Assembly (NCBI RefSeq): GCF_016862395.1
Contig: NZ_BOMW01000044.1
Span: 1-64,000, forward strand
Direction: 5' to 3'
Source: Actinoplanes siamensis
GTDB lineage: Bacteria > Actinomycetota > Actinomycetes > Mycobacteriales > Micromonosporaceae
DNA length: 64,000 nt
In this document: positions 15,958-24,024 of the stretch, piece after piece
Layout of the letters: the number at the start of each line of letters is the position of its first letter
Numbering within the stretch: the stretch's first letter is position 1
Translations under genes and position numbers: made by a program
Notes under the pieces: generated by a model
Told to the model about the DNA's origin: nothing
The model's database searches: none
The model's input: the letters and a program-made list of their open reading frames with translations, nothing else

Positions 15958-17496
15958 TCATCCGGCCCGCACGGCGGTCATGATGACGAACATCCCGGGT
16001 GTCCGCTCGTCCTGGATCGTCAGTCCCGCATCGGCGATCCAGCGGAGGATGTCGTCGTAGTCGAACAGATGCAGCCCGGCCGCGTGTTGCGGGAAGTGGT
16101 GGCGGCCGACGAAGTACCGATACACCGGGTCCGGCGAGTTACGGAAGGTCAGCAGCGTGAACGTGCCGCCCGGACGCAGGCACCGGCCCACCTCCCGGAT
16201 GGCCGCGGGCGCCTGCGCCGGGAAGGCTTGCAGAGCGTTCCAGCACATCACCGCGCCGAGCGTGGCGTCGCCGAACGGCAGGACGTCCGCACCGCCCAGC
16301 ACCGCCGGCACCGCCGGCAACCGCTCCCGCAAGGCGGCGAGCATCGGCAGGCCGAGATCCAGAGCGATCAGCCGGTCCGCGCCCACGTGCTCCGCCAGCA
16401 CCGAGGTCCACCGGCCGGCTCCGGCCGCCAGGTCGAGGACCGGTCCGTCCACGGGGCGCACCTGCTCGGCGATGTAGGCGTCCTCCACCGCGGGGGTGAT
16501 CCCGGCGTTCCAGTTCGCGCCACAGAGACGCAGGAAATTCGGCCTCGCATAGGTTTCGTAGAAGTAGCCCATGGTGGGCATCTCGGCCAGCTTGAAGAGA
16601 AAGTCCTGGGACCGGTCCACCGGGGCGCCGGTCCCGGTCAGGTTCAGGATCCCCTCGGCCACCGGGAAACTCCTGGCGCATCCCGCGCAGACCATCGCAT
16701 CGCCGGACTCGGACATCCGGCCGTGGCAGTGCGGGCAGCGCAGCGCCTCGGCGTGGCGGCCGAACAACCCGCCCGGCGCCGGCCGCCCCGGCGCGTCCCC
16801 GGCCCGTGCCGCCTCGGCGGTGGGGACGAACGGCACCGGTGAGCCGTGCAGGAGCGCCCAGTACGCCTTCGCGCCGAGGTGCCCGAGCACCGTCTCGGTG
16901 TCGTTGTCCCAGTGCGCCTGCAACTCCTGCGGGCCGAGCCGGTCGATCCACGCCCGGTCGAAGTCGCGCTCGTCCTCGTTCAGTTCCCAGGCGGCGGGAT
17001 AGGGGAAGGCCCGGCCCACGTCCGGGTTCTTCTCGTCCAGCGAGGCGAGGGCCCGGTCGAGCCGCGACCGGTCGTCGCGGTCGAGCACGCCGGTGCCCGG
17101 GGCGGCCAGCACCTCGGCACGCCGGCCCGGGAAGTGGGCCAGGAGATAGAGCAGGGGAAAGAACAACGTGTCGGCATCGCGGTCGGCCGGCCAGGCACGC
17201 AGGTACTGGTCGAACCCGTCCGCGATGACGGTGTGCACGGCGTCGAGGCCGTCGCCACGGCGCGCCTCCAGCAGGAGCCCGAACAAGATCGCCACGTGCC
17301 CCTGGTGGTGCGGGTCGAGGCCCGCGAAACGCGCGCCCAGCCGCCGCACCGCGGAAAGCGCGCCGGCGGTGACCTGTCCCCCGGCCCAGGTGGCCTCGAC
17401 GAGCCTGGCGAACGGCTCCGCGAGATCGTCCGGCGCGGCGGCGGCGAAGCCGTCGACCAGGTCGCCGGGCGTGACGATGATGCCAGGTCGCAGCAT
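15958..17496 (-). CDS. Multidomain SAM-dependent methyltransferase with zinc-ribbon insert
   Basis: A 512-residue protein with three parts. Residues 1-200 form a helical region I do not recognise (FFPLLYLLAHFPGRRAEVLA). Residues 250-290 hold a zinc ribbon, CPHCHGRM then CAGCARSFPV, like the Trm112/UPF0434 domain. Residues 330-505 are a class I methyltransferase: VLDLAAGAGRWTSVLAEHVG is motif I, LIALDLGLPML motif II and EVGRCLRPGGTFTLLTF the later strand. Most family methyltransferases are half this length. The ATG at 17496 follows AAGGG at six bases; a TTG at 17502 would add two residues. Acceptor unknown; the ribbon may bind a partner or a carrier protein. Confidence 0.78.
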   Translation of the reverse strand: MLRPGIIVTPGDLVDGFAAAAPDDLAEPFARLVEATWAGGQVTAGALSAVRRLGARFAGLDPHHQGHVAILFGLLLEARRGDGLDAVHTVIADGFDQYLRAWPADRDADTLFFPLLYLLAHFPGRRAEVLAAPGTGVLDRDDRSRLDRALASLDEKNPDVGRAFPYPAAWELNEDERDFDRAWIDRLGPQELQAHWDNDTETVLGHLGAKAYWALLHGSPVPFVPTAEAARAGDAPGRPAPGGLFGRHAEALRCPHCHGRMSESGDAMVCAGCARSFPVAEGILNLTGTGAPVDRSQDFLFKLAEMPTMGYFYETYARPNFLRLCGANWNAGITPAVEDAYIAEQVRPVDGPVLDLAAGAGRWTSVLAEHVGADRLIALDLGLPMLAALRERLPAVPAVLGGADVLPFGDATLGAVMCWNALQAFPAQAPAAIREVGRCLRPGGTFTLLTFRNSPDPVYRYFVGRHHFPQHAAGLHLFDYDDILRWIADAGLTIQDERTPGMFVIMTAVRAG

Positions 17497-17694
17497 GTCC
17501 AACCCTTTCCGAGAGTGACCGGTCGATCACCGGCGAGCCTCCACTATCGACGCCGGTGGCGCGGGCACGCATCTTCTGGGATGCGATGCGCCACCGGTGC
17601 GCAGCGCACGGACGGAGATGCCACGCCGCGCCGGGGACTGAGAGCCTGAGCCCGTTCTGCCCACCCGCGTCCCGGCGACAGAGAGATCACCGAC

Positions 17695-19098
17695 ATGACG
17701 AGCACGACCATCATCGACATCTGGGTGTCGGACCTGACCTTCCCCGGCTACATGGACTGGTGGAGCGAGCAGGCGATCGCCTTCCAGGAGGCCCACCCGG
17801 AGTATCAGGTCGCCGTCCGGGGTCTGGACTTCTTCACCGGCCCCCGGCAGATAGCCGAGGCGGTCGCGGCCGGTCGCGGCCCGGCGGTTGCCGAGTACTA
17901 CTTCTACATGGGTCAGGTGGCCCGCGACACCCGCTCCCCCGACGGCGCCCCGCACTGGACCTCGGTGGAGCGCGCGATCGATGGGCGTACCGAGATCCTC
18001 GGTGAGCCGGTCGTGACGGACGACATCGTGCCGGCCGTCCGCGACTACTACACGATGCACGGCGACCTGATGTCGATGCCGTCGGTCGCCACCACCAGCC
18101 TGCTGTACGCCAACACCGACCTGCTCGAGCGGGCCGGGCTGAGCCGGCTGCCACGCACCTGGAACGAGGTCGAGGCGGCGTGCGCGGCGCTGACCGACCT
18201 CGGTGGCGCGCCGTCGCACGGCATCACGTGGTCCAACCACGGCATGTTCTTCCAGCAGGCACTCGCCACGCAGGGCGGCGCGTTGACCGACCACGGCAAC
18301 GGGCGCACCGGCCGCGCCGGCCGCATCGACCTGCAGTCCGCCGAGATGCTCGCGTGGGTGAACTGGTGGCGTCGGCTGCACGACAACGGCCACTATCTGC
18401 ACACCGGCGGCATCCCGGACTGGCAGGGCACGTTCCAGGCCTTCGCGGACGGCCGGACCGGCCTGCGGATCAGCTCGTCGAACGACGTCAGTTACATGGC
18501 CGAGGCCGCCCGTGGCCAGGGTTTCGGGATAGCTGTGGGACCGTTCCCCTATCGCGACGGCACGCCGTTCGCCGGCAACGCGATCGCGGGCAGCTCGTTC
18601 TGGCTCGCCGACCGGCTGGACCCCGCCACCCGCGACGGCGCCCTCGCCTTCCTCCAGTTCGTCCACAGCCCGCGCAACGCCGCCCGGCGGCATCGGATCA
18701 GCAGCTTCCTGCCGCTCACACACGCCGCCTTCGACCTGCTCGAAGCCGAGGGCTGGTTCGACCGGCATCCCTATCACCGGGCCGCCTCCGACGCCCTGCG
18801 TAACCGGCCGGACGGCCGGCCTGAGCTGTGGCCGCCCTCGCAAGGCGCCGTGTTCGGCGAGTTCGCCCGCGTTCAGGACCTGATGACCGGCGCCATGCGC
18901 GACGTGCTGGGCGGCGCCGACCCGCAGGACCGGTTCGCCGAGGCCACCCGGTCGGCGCAGAGCCTGCTCGACGCCTACAACGCGGCCTGCTCCACCACCT
19001 CCCCGGCCGATCCGGAGACGCTGCGGATCGAGTGCTTCACCGGCGCCGAGGCGTACTCCGGCACCGACCTCGAGAACGTCGTCCGTCTCCAGCGCTGA
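17695..19098 (+). CDS. Extracellular solute-binding protein family member without a signal peptide
   Basis: A 467-residue protein of the family-1 ABC sugar-binding fold: TTIIDIWVSDLTFPGYMDWW at the start corresponds to the first mature strand, LLYANTDLLERAGLSRLPRTWNEVEAAC near residue 140 and FADGRTGLRISSSNDVSY near 250 are typical. It begins directly with the mature domain, with no hydrophobic leader and no lipobox cysteine, so it should remain in the cytoplasm. No permease or ATPase genes are nearby. The neighbouring genes are biosynthetic, and it is separated by only 28 bases from the esterase-like gene. It may bind a glycosylated or oligomeric intermediate, deliver it to an enzyme, or act as a sequestering resistance protein. 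Confidence 0.82.
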   Translation: MTSTTIIDIWVSDLTFPGYMDWWSEQAIAFQEAHPEYQVAVRGLDFFTGPRQIAEAVAAGRGPAVAEYYFYMGQVARDTRSPDGAPHWTSVERAIDGRTEILGEPVVTDDIVPAVRDYYTMHGDLMSMPSVATTSLLYANTDLLERAGLSRLPRTWNEVEAACAALTDLGGAPSHGITWSNHGMFFQQALATQGGALTDHGNGRTGRAGRIDLQSAEMLAWVNWWRRLHDNGHYLHTGGIPDWQGTFQAFADGRTGLRISSSNDVSYMAEAARGQGFGIAVGPFPYRDGTPFAGNAIAGSSFWLADRLDPATRDGALAFLQFVHSPRNAARRHRISSFLPLTHAAFDLLEAEGWFDRHPYHRAASDALRNRPDGRPELWPPSQGAVFGEFARVQDLMTGAMRDVLGGADPQDRFAEATRSAQSLLDAYNAACSTTSPADPETLRIECFTGAEAYSGTDLENVVRLQR

Positions 19099-19126
19099 CG
19101 CCGGCACCGATTCATCCGGAGGTAAC

Positions 19127-20761
19127 ATGCGAAAGTCGTCAATCCTGGGCCGGATGTCCGCCGCCGCGGCGGCCGCCGTGCTATTCGCGTCGCTCGGCTC
19201 CGGCCCGGCCGCCGCCCACGGTGGCGCCGCGGACGTGGTCCGCACCGACGCCGGCCCGGTACGCGGCGCCGTGACCGACCAGCACCGCGAGTTCCTCGGC
19301 ATCCCGTACGCCGCCGCGCCGGTCGGGGACCTGCGCTGGGCGTCGCCCCAGCCCGTCACGCCGTGGACCGCGCCGCGGGACGCGACCCGGCCCGGGAAGC
19401 GGTGTGCGCAGCTGCCCCTACCGCCTTACCTGGGCGGCGAGAGCGAGGACTGCCTCTATCTCAACGTGACCACACCCCGGCGGGCCCGCGCCGGCCTGCC
19501 GGTCATGGTCTGGCTGCATCCCGGCGGGTTCACCGCGGGGTCCGGCACCGAGACCGCCCCGGCCAGGATGGCCGTGCAGGGCGGCGTCGTGGTGGTGACC
19601 ATCAACTACCGCGTCGGCGTGCTCGGGTTCCTGGACCTTCCCGCGCTCGACAGCGGTCTGGCCCGGCACCGATCCGGCAACTTCGGCATCGAGGACCAGC
19701 AAGCGGCGTTGCGGTGGGTTCAGCGCAACGCCCGGGCGTTCGGCGGCGACCCGGGCAACGTCACCATCTTCGGCCAGTGGTCCGGCGGGCGCAGCGTCTG
19801 CGTCCAGTTGGCGGCGCCGGGCGCCGCCGGTCTCTTCCACCGGGCCATCACCATGAGCAACCCCTGCACGCTGAACGACGTGCCGAAACCCGACGGATCA
19901 CTGGACCCCGAGCCACTCGGGCTGCCCCGGCCCCGGGCACAGGCGGAGGCACGTGGCATGGCGTTCGCCGACGCCGCCGGTTGCGCCGAGGCGCACACCG
20001 TCGCCGCCTGCCTGCGCGCCAAGCCCGCCGATGAGCTGCTGGCTCACGCGGAATACCTGGTGTTCACGCCGGTCTACGGGGGCGGCGGGGTGCTGCCGGA
20101 CGACCCGATCGAGGCGCTGAGGTCGGGACACGTCAACCGGGTGCCGGTCCTGCTCGGGGTCAACCAGGACGCCTACCGCACCTCGGACGCGTTCCTGGAG
20201 GCGTACGGCTACCCGCCGCTCACCGCCGAGGGGTACGCCGACCGGGTGCGCAACATGGTCGGCCCGGCGCACGTGGACCGGGTGCTGGCGCGGTATCCGC
20301 TCGAGCGCTACGGCGTACCCAGTCTCGCCTGGTCGGCGCTGGCCACTGACGCGCTGCTGGCCCGCCCGCTGGTGGACACCAAGGACATCCTGACCGCGGC
20401 CCGGATCCCCACCTACGCCTACGAGTTCGCCGACGCGAACGCGCCGTGGTACGCGAACACCCCGCTGCCCAGTTTCCCCACCGGTTCGTACCAGGACGCG
20501 GAGGTGCAGTACCTGTTCGACACGAGCTACTTCGCCGGCCGGCGGCTGACCCCGGCGCAGCGCCGGCTCTCGGACACGATGATCGGATACTGGACGCGGT
20601 TCGCCCGTACCGGAGATCCGAACGGGCCCGGCCTGCCGTACTGGCCGCGCAGCGATCCGCGCCGCGACACGGCGTTGCGGTTGGCGCCCGGTCCGGGCGG
20701 GATCCGGCCGGTCGACTTCGGCGGCGAGCACTCCGCCGGCTTCTGGCGCGCCATGTCCTGA
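19127..20761 (+). CDS. Secreted type-B carboxylesterase-fold protein with all three catalytic residues replaced
   Basis: A 544-residue protein with a Sec signal peptide (MRKSSILGRMSAAAAAAVLF, cleavage likely after AAA near residue 30) and the full type-B esterase frame: ESEDCLYLNV, the oxyanion-loop region LHPGGFTAGSG and GNFGIEDQQAALRWVQ. The nucleophile elbow, usually FGESAGG, reads FGQWSGG, putting Trp at residue 218 where Ser should be. The acid in RDEG is Ala349 (NQDAY), and the histidine before AE-xx-Y is Gln456 (SYQDAEVQYLF). The fold is intact and in frame, so this is not decay. It may be a binding protein or a repurposed cyclase rather than a hydrolase. It follows the solute-binding gene by 28 bases. 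Confidence 0.88.
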   Translation: MRKSSILGRMSAAAAAAVLFASLGSGPAAAHGGAADVVRTDAGPVRGAVTDQHREFLGIPYAAAPVGDLRWASPQPVTPWTAPRDATRPGKRCAQLPLPPYLGGESEDCLYLNVTTPRRARAGLPVMVWLHPGGFTAGSGTETAPARMAVQGGVVVVTINYRVGVLGFLDLPALDSGLARHRSGNFGIEDQQAALRWVQRNARAFGGDPGNVTIFGQWSGGRSVCVQLAAPGAAGLFHRAITMSNPCTLNDVPKPDGSLDPEPLGLPRPRAQAEARGMAFADAAGCAEAHTVAACLRAKPADELLAHAEYLVFTPVYGGGGVLPDDPIEALRSGHVNRVPVLLGVNQDAYRTSDAFLEAYGYPPLTAEGYADRVRNMVGPAHVDRVLARYPLERYGVPSLAWSALATDALLARPLVDTKDILTAARIPTYAYEFADANAPWYANTPLPSFPTGSYQDAEVQYLFDTSYFAGRRLTPAQRRLSDTMIGYWTRFARTGDPNGPGLPYWPRSDPRRDTALRLAPGPGGIRPVDFGGEHSAGFWRAMS

Positions 20762-20790
20762 CCTCACGGCGGCAGCGGGAAAGCGCGGTT

Positions 20791-20825
20791 CGGCCGCCGC
20801 GCGGTGTGACACCGCGCGGCGGCCG
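20791..20825 (+). terminator. Hairpin between esterase-like and aminotransferase genes
   Basis: Seventeen-base arms at 20791-20807 and 20809-20825 are exact reverse complements around one central base, about 30 bases after the stop codon. It probably ends the solute-binding/esterase transcript and leaves the aminotransferase-GMC pair with its own promoter in the following 150 bases. Confidence 0.65.
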
Positions 20826-20972
20826 CGTGCCGGGCGGCGGCAGGCCCCGGGGCCCGCCGATGGGCGCCGGGGCAGTGCGCATTCAGGGAGACGACTGTGT
20901 CAGTGGCCCGTACGACGATGAACGGGCAGCCTCCGGCTGCGCCCGCACAGCCGATGCGAGAAGGGGTTTTTC

Positions 20973-22346
20973 GTGACCACCACTGAATTGCGCACGACAC
21001 CGGCGGTGTCGGCGATCCCGTTGGAGGACATGGACCGGCGCCATCTGCTGCACCCGCACCAGTGGGGCGCGAGCCCGGAGCGGACGGTCATGGTGAGCGG
21101 CCGCGGCTGCACGGTCCGCGACGTCCGCGACCGGGAGTTCCTCGACGTCTCGGGCGCCGGCAACTGGGCCTGCCAGGTCGGGCACGGCCGCGCCGAACTG
21201 GTCGAGGCCGGGGCACGGCAACTCGGCGAGCTGGCCTACTTCTCCGGCTTCTTCGGGTTCTCCAGCGACAAGGCGGTGGAGCTGGCGGCGCGGCTCGCCG
21301 GCCTGGCGCCGGACGGCATGGACCGGGTGTTCTTCACCAGCGGGGGTTCCGAGGGCGTCGAGACGGCCCTGAAGGTGGCCCGCCTGTTCCATCACCGCCG
21401 CGGCGAGCCGGACCGCACCTGGATCATCTCGCGCACGATGGCATACCACGGCGCGACCTACGGCAGTGGCACCGCCACCGGCTTCCCCCCGATGCAGGAG
21501 GGCGTGGGCCCGAACCTGCCGCACGTGGTCAAGGTGTCCCCGCCGTACCCGTACCGCGCCCAGGAGATGTACGGCTCCGCCGATGTCACCGGATACCTCC
21601 TCCAGGAGCTGGAGGAGACGATCCAGCGCATCGGGCCGCAGCGTATCGCGGCCATGATCGGCGAGCCGGTGATGGGCGGTGGCGGCATCCTGGTCCCGCC
21701 GGACGACTACTGGCCGCGCGTGCGGGAACTGCTGAGCCGGCACGGGATCCTGCTCATCGCCGACGAGGTGGTCACCGCGTTCGGCCGCGTCGGCTCCTGG
21801 CTCGACTCGCCGGCACGGGGCATGGCGCCGGACATGATCGTCACGGCCAAGGGGCTCACCAGCGGTTACGCGCCGCTGGGAGCGGTCCTGTTCCGTGACG
21901 AGATCGCCGAGACCGTCGCCGGCGGCGACGCCTACTTCTTCCACGGCCACACCTACTCCGCCCACCCCACCGCCTGCGCCGTCGCTCTCGCCAATGTCGG
22001 CGTGCTGGAGAAGGACGGCCTGATCGAGCGGGCGCACGTGGTGGCCGACTGGTTCCGCGAGGACCTGGCCGGCCTGACCGGCCTGCCCATGGTCGGCGAC
22101 GTCCGGATCGCCGGCGCGACGGCGGGCATCGAGATCGTCACCGGCCCGCAGGACGCCACCCCGGTGATGGCGGGCGCGGTGACCGCGGAGATGCGTCACC
22201 GGCACGCCGTCATCCTGCGCGAGTACGGCCCGACCGTCGTGCTGTCCCCGCCGCTGGTGATCGAGCGCGACGAGGTGCGCAGGACGGCTGCCGCGCTCAC
22301 CGACGTGATCGAACGGCTGCGGCCCGACGGCACGGTGCGCCAGTGA
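20973..22346 (+). CDS. Class III PLP-dependent aminotransferase
   Basis: A 457-residue fold-type I aminotransferase. FFTSGGSEGVETALKVAR near residue 117 binds the PLP phosphate, LLIADEVVTAFGR near 262 carries the conserved Asp that contacts the PLP nitrogen, and MIVTAKGLTSGYAPLGAV near 290 has the Schiff-base lysine. It moves an amino group between an amino acid and a ketone or aldehyde, often an omega- or beta-position in this class. The GTG at 20973 follows GAGAAGGGG. Its stop overlaps the GTG of the next gene (GMC oxidoreductase) by four bases: the dehydrogenase could make an aldehyde or ketone that the aminotransferase then aminates. Substrate unknown. Confidence 0.87.
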   Translation: MTTTELRTTPAVSAIPLEDMDRRHLLHPHQWGASPERTVMVSGRGCTVRDVRDREFLDVSGAGNWACQVGHGRAELVEAGARQLGELAYFSGFFGFSSDKAVELAARLAGLAPDGMDRVFFTSGGSEGVETALKVARLFHHRRGEPDRTWIISRTMAYHGATYGSGTATGFPPMQEGVGPNLPHVVKVSPPYPYRAQEMYGSADVTGYLLQELEETIQRIGPQRIAAMIGEPVMGGGGILVPPDDYWPRVRELLSRHGILLIADEVVTAFGRVGSWLDSPARGMAPDMIVTAKGLTSGYAPLGAVLFRDEIAETVAGGDAYFFHGHTYSAHPTACAVALANVGVLEKDGLIERAHVVADWFREDLAGLTGLPMVGDVRIAGATAGIEIVTGPQDATPVMAGAVTAEMRHRHAVILREYGPTVVLSPPLVIERDEVRRTAAALTDVIERLRPDGTVRQ

Positions 22347-23962
22347 GCGCCGGTGGCGCGAACGAGCGGGCGTACGACTACGTCATCGTCGGCGCCGGCT
22401 CGGCCGGATGTGTGCTCGCGGCCCGGCTCAGCGAGGACCCGGACGTCCGCGTCTGTCTGATCGAGGCGGGCCCGCCCGACTCCGACCCGGACATCCACCT
22501 GCCGCTCGGCGCGGGGCGGATGTTCCGCACCCGGCTCGACTGGGACTACGACACCCACGACGAGCCGCACCTGGGTGGCCGCCGGCTGTACCTGCCCCGC
22601 GGCCGGGTCCTGGGCGGGACCAGCGCCATGAACGGCATGGTCTACATGCGTGGCAATCCGCTGGACTACGACGGCTGGCGACAGCCCGGCTGGACGTTCG
22701 CCGACCTGCTGCCGTACTTCCTCAGGTCGGAGAAGAACGAGCGCGGGCCGTCCGCCCACCACGGCGCCGGCGGACCGCTGTCGGTCGCCGACAGCCGGTC
22801 GAACAATCCGATCGCGACGGCCTTCGTCGACGCCGCGGTGGAGGCCGGGTTCGACGCCAACGACGATTTCAACGCCGGCCGGCAGGACGGATTCGGCCGC
22901 TACCAGCTCACCCAGCGCGACGGGCAGCGATGCAGCAGCGCGAGCGCGTACCTGCGTCCGGCGATGGCACGTCCCAACCTGACGGTGGAGACCCACCTGC
23001 AGGTGCACCGGATCAGGTTCGACGGCGGGCGGGCGGCCGGCGTCCTCGGCGAGCGGCTCGACGAGATCATCGAGCTGGAGGCGGCACGCGAGGTGATCGT
23101 CTGCGCCGGTGCGTACAACTCGCCGCAGCTGCTCCTGCTCTCCGGCATCGGCGACCCCGAGGCCCTGACGGCGCTCGGCATCCCGGTCCTGGTCGAGCAG
23201 CCGGAGGTGGGACGCAACCTGCAGGACCATCCCGCCGTCAATCTGGTCTTCACCCACTCCCAGCCGATCAGCCTGCTGACGGCGTTCGAGGAGCGGCACC
23301 AACGGCAGTACGCCGCGCACCGGCGTGGTCCGCTGACCTCCAACGTCCCGGAGACGGGCGGGTTCGTCCGCACCCGGGCCGGCCTGCCGGCGCCGGACGT
23401 GCAGTTCCATGCCTCACCGTTGATGCTGCTCGACGCGGGTCTGGCCGCGCCGACCGACCACGCGCTCTCCTTCGGCCCGTGCCTGCTGACGCCGCGTAGC
23501 CGGGGCACCGTGACGCTCGCCTCGGCGGTGCCCACCGCCAAGCCGCGCATCCGGCACAACTACTACGCCGTACCGGAGGATCTCGACGTCATGGTGGCCG
23601 GGCTGCGGACCGCCCTGGACATCTCCCGGCAGAAGGCGCTCACCGCCTACACCGAGCGGATGCACTCCGGGCCGGTGGCGGAGTCCGCCGCGGAGCTGCG
23701 TGCCTTCGTGCGGCAGAGCACGCAGACGCTGTTCCACCCGGCCGGCACCTGTGCGATGGGCACCGTGCTCGACGCCGATCTGCGGGTACGGGGCGTGGAG
23801 GGACTGCGGGTGGTGGACGCCTCGGCGATGCCGACGCTCATCCGGGGCAACACCAACGCCCCGGTCATCGCCATGGCGGAGCGGGCGGCGGACCTGATCC
23901 GCGGCGTGTCGCCGGCACGGGCGCCGCATCTGCTCGGCGCCTCCGGCGACGGCGCCCGCTGA
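22343..23962 (+). CDS. GMC family alcohol oxidase/choline dehydrogenase-like flavoprotein
   Basis: A 539-residue GMC enzyme close to choline dehydrogenases: DYVIVGAGSAGCVLAARLSE is the FAD motif, GRVLGGTSAMNGMVYMRGN the signature 1, GAYNSPQLLLLSGIGD signature 2, and the C-terminal FHPAGTCAMG plus NTNAPVIAMAERAADLI hold the catalytic His/Asn region. It oxidises a primary or secondary alcohol. It starts at GTG 22343 inside the aminotransferase stop (GTGA), so the pair is translationally coupled. It belongs to a different branch from the GMC enzyme at 828-2486. A strong terminator follows. Confidence 0.9.
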   Translation: MSAGGANERAYDYVIVGAGSAGCVLAARLSEDPDVRVCLIEAGPPDSDPDIHLPLGAGRMFRTRLDWDYDTHDEPHLGGRRLYLPRGRVLGGTSAMNGMVYMRGNPLDYDGWRQPGWTFADLLPYFLRSEKNERGPSAHHGAGGPLSVADSRSNNPIATAFVDAAVEAGFDANDDFNAGRQDGFGRYQLTQRDGQRCSSASAYLRPAMARPNLTVETHLQVHRIRFDGGRAAGVLGERLDEIIELEAAREVIVCAGAYNSPQLLLLSGIGDPEALTALGIPVLVEQPEVGRNLQDHPAVNLVFTHSQPISLLTAFEERHQRQYAAHRRGPLTSNVPETGGFVRTRAGLPAPDVQFHASPLMLLDAGLAAPTDHALSFGPCLLTPRSRGTVTLASAVPTAKPRIRHNYYAVPEDLDVMVAGLRTALDISRQKALTAYTERMHSGPVAESAAELRAFVRQSTQTLFHPAGTCAMGTVLDADLRVRGVEGLRVVDASAMPTLIRGNTNAPVIAMAERAADLIRGVSPARAPHLLGASGDGAR

Positions 23963-24014
23963 GACGCCGCAAGGGCGGGTACGGCCTCCACGGCGTACCC
24001 GCCCTTGCGGCGTC
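23963..24014. terminator. Long perfect hairpin between convergent GMC and condensation-domain genes
   Basis: A 21-base stem without mismatch: 23963-23983 pairs with 23994-24014, loop GCCTCCACGG. It starts at the GMC stop and ends 11 bases before the end of the opposing gene, so it can terminate both transcripts. Confidence 0.85.
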
Positions 24015-24024
24015 CTTGTGACGG

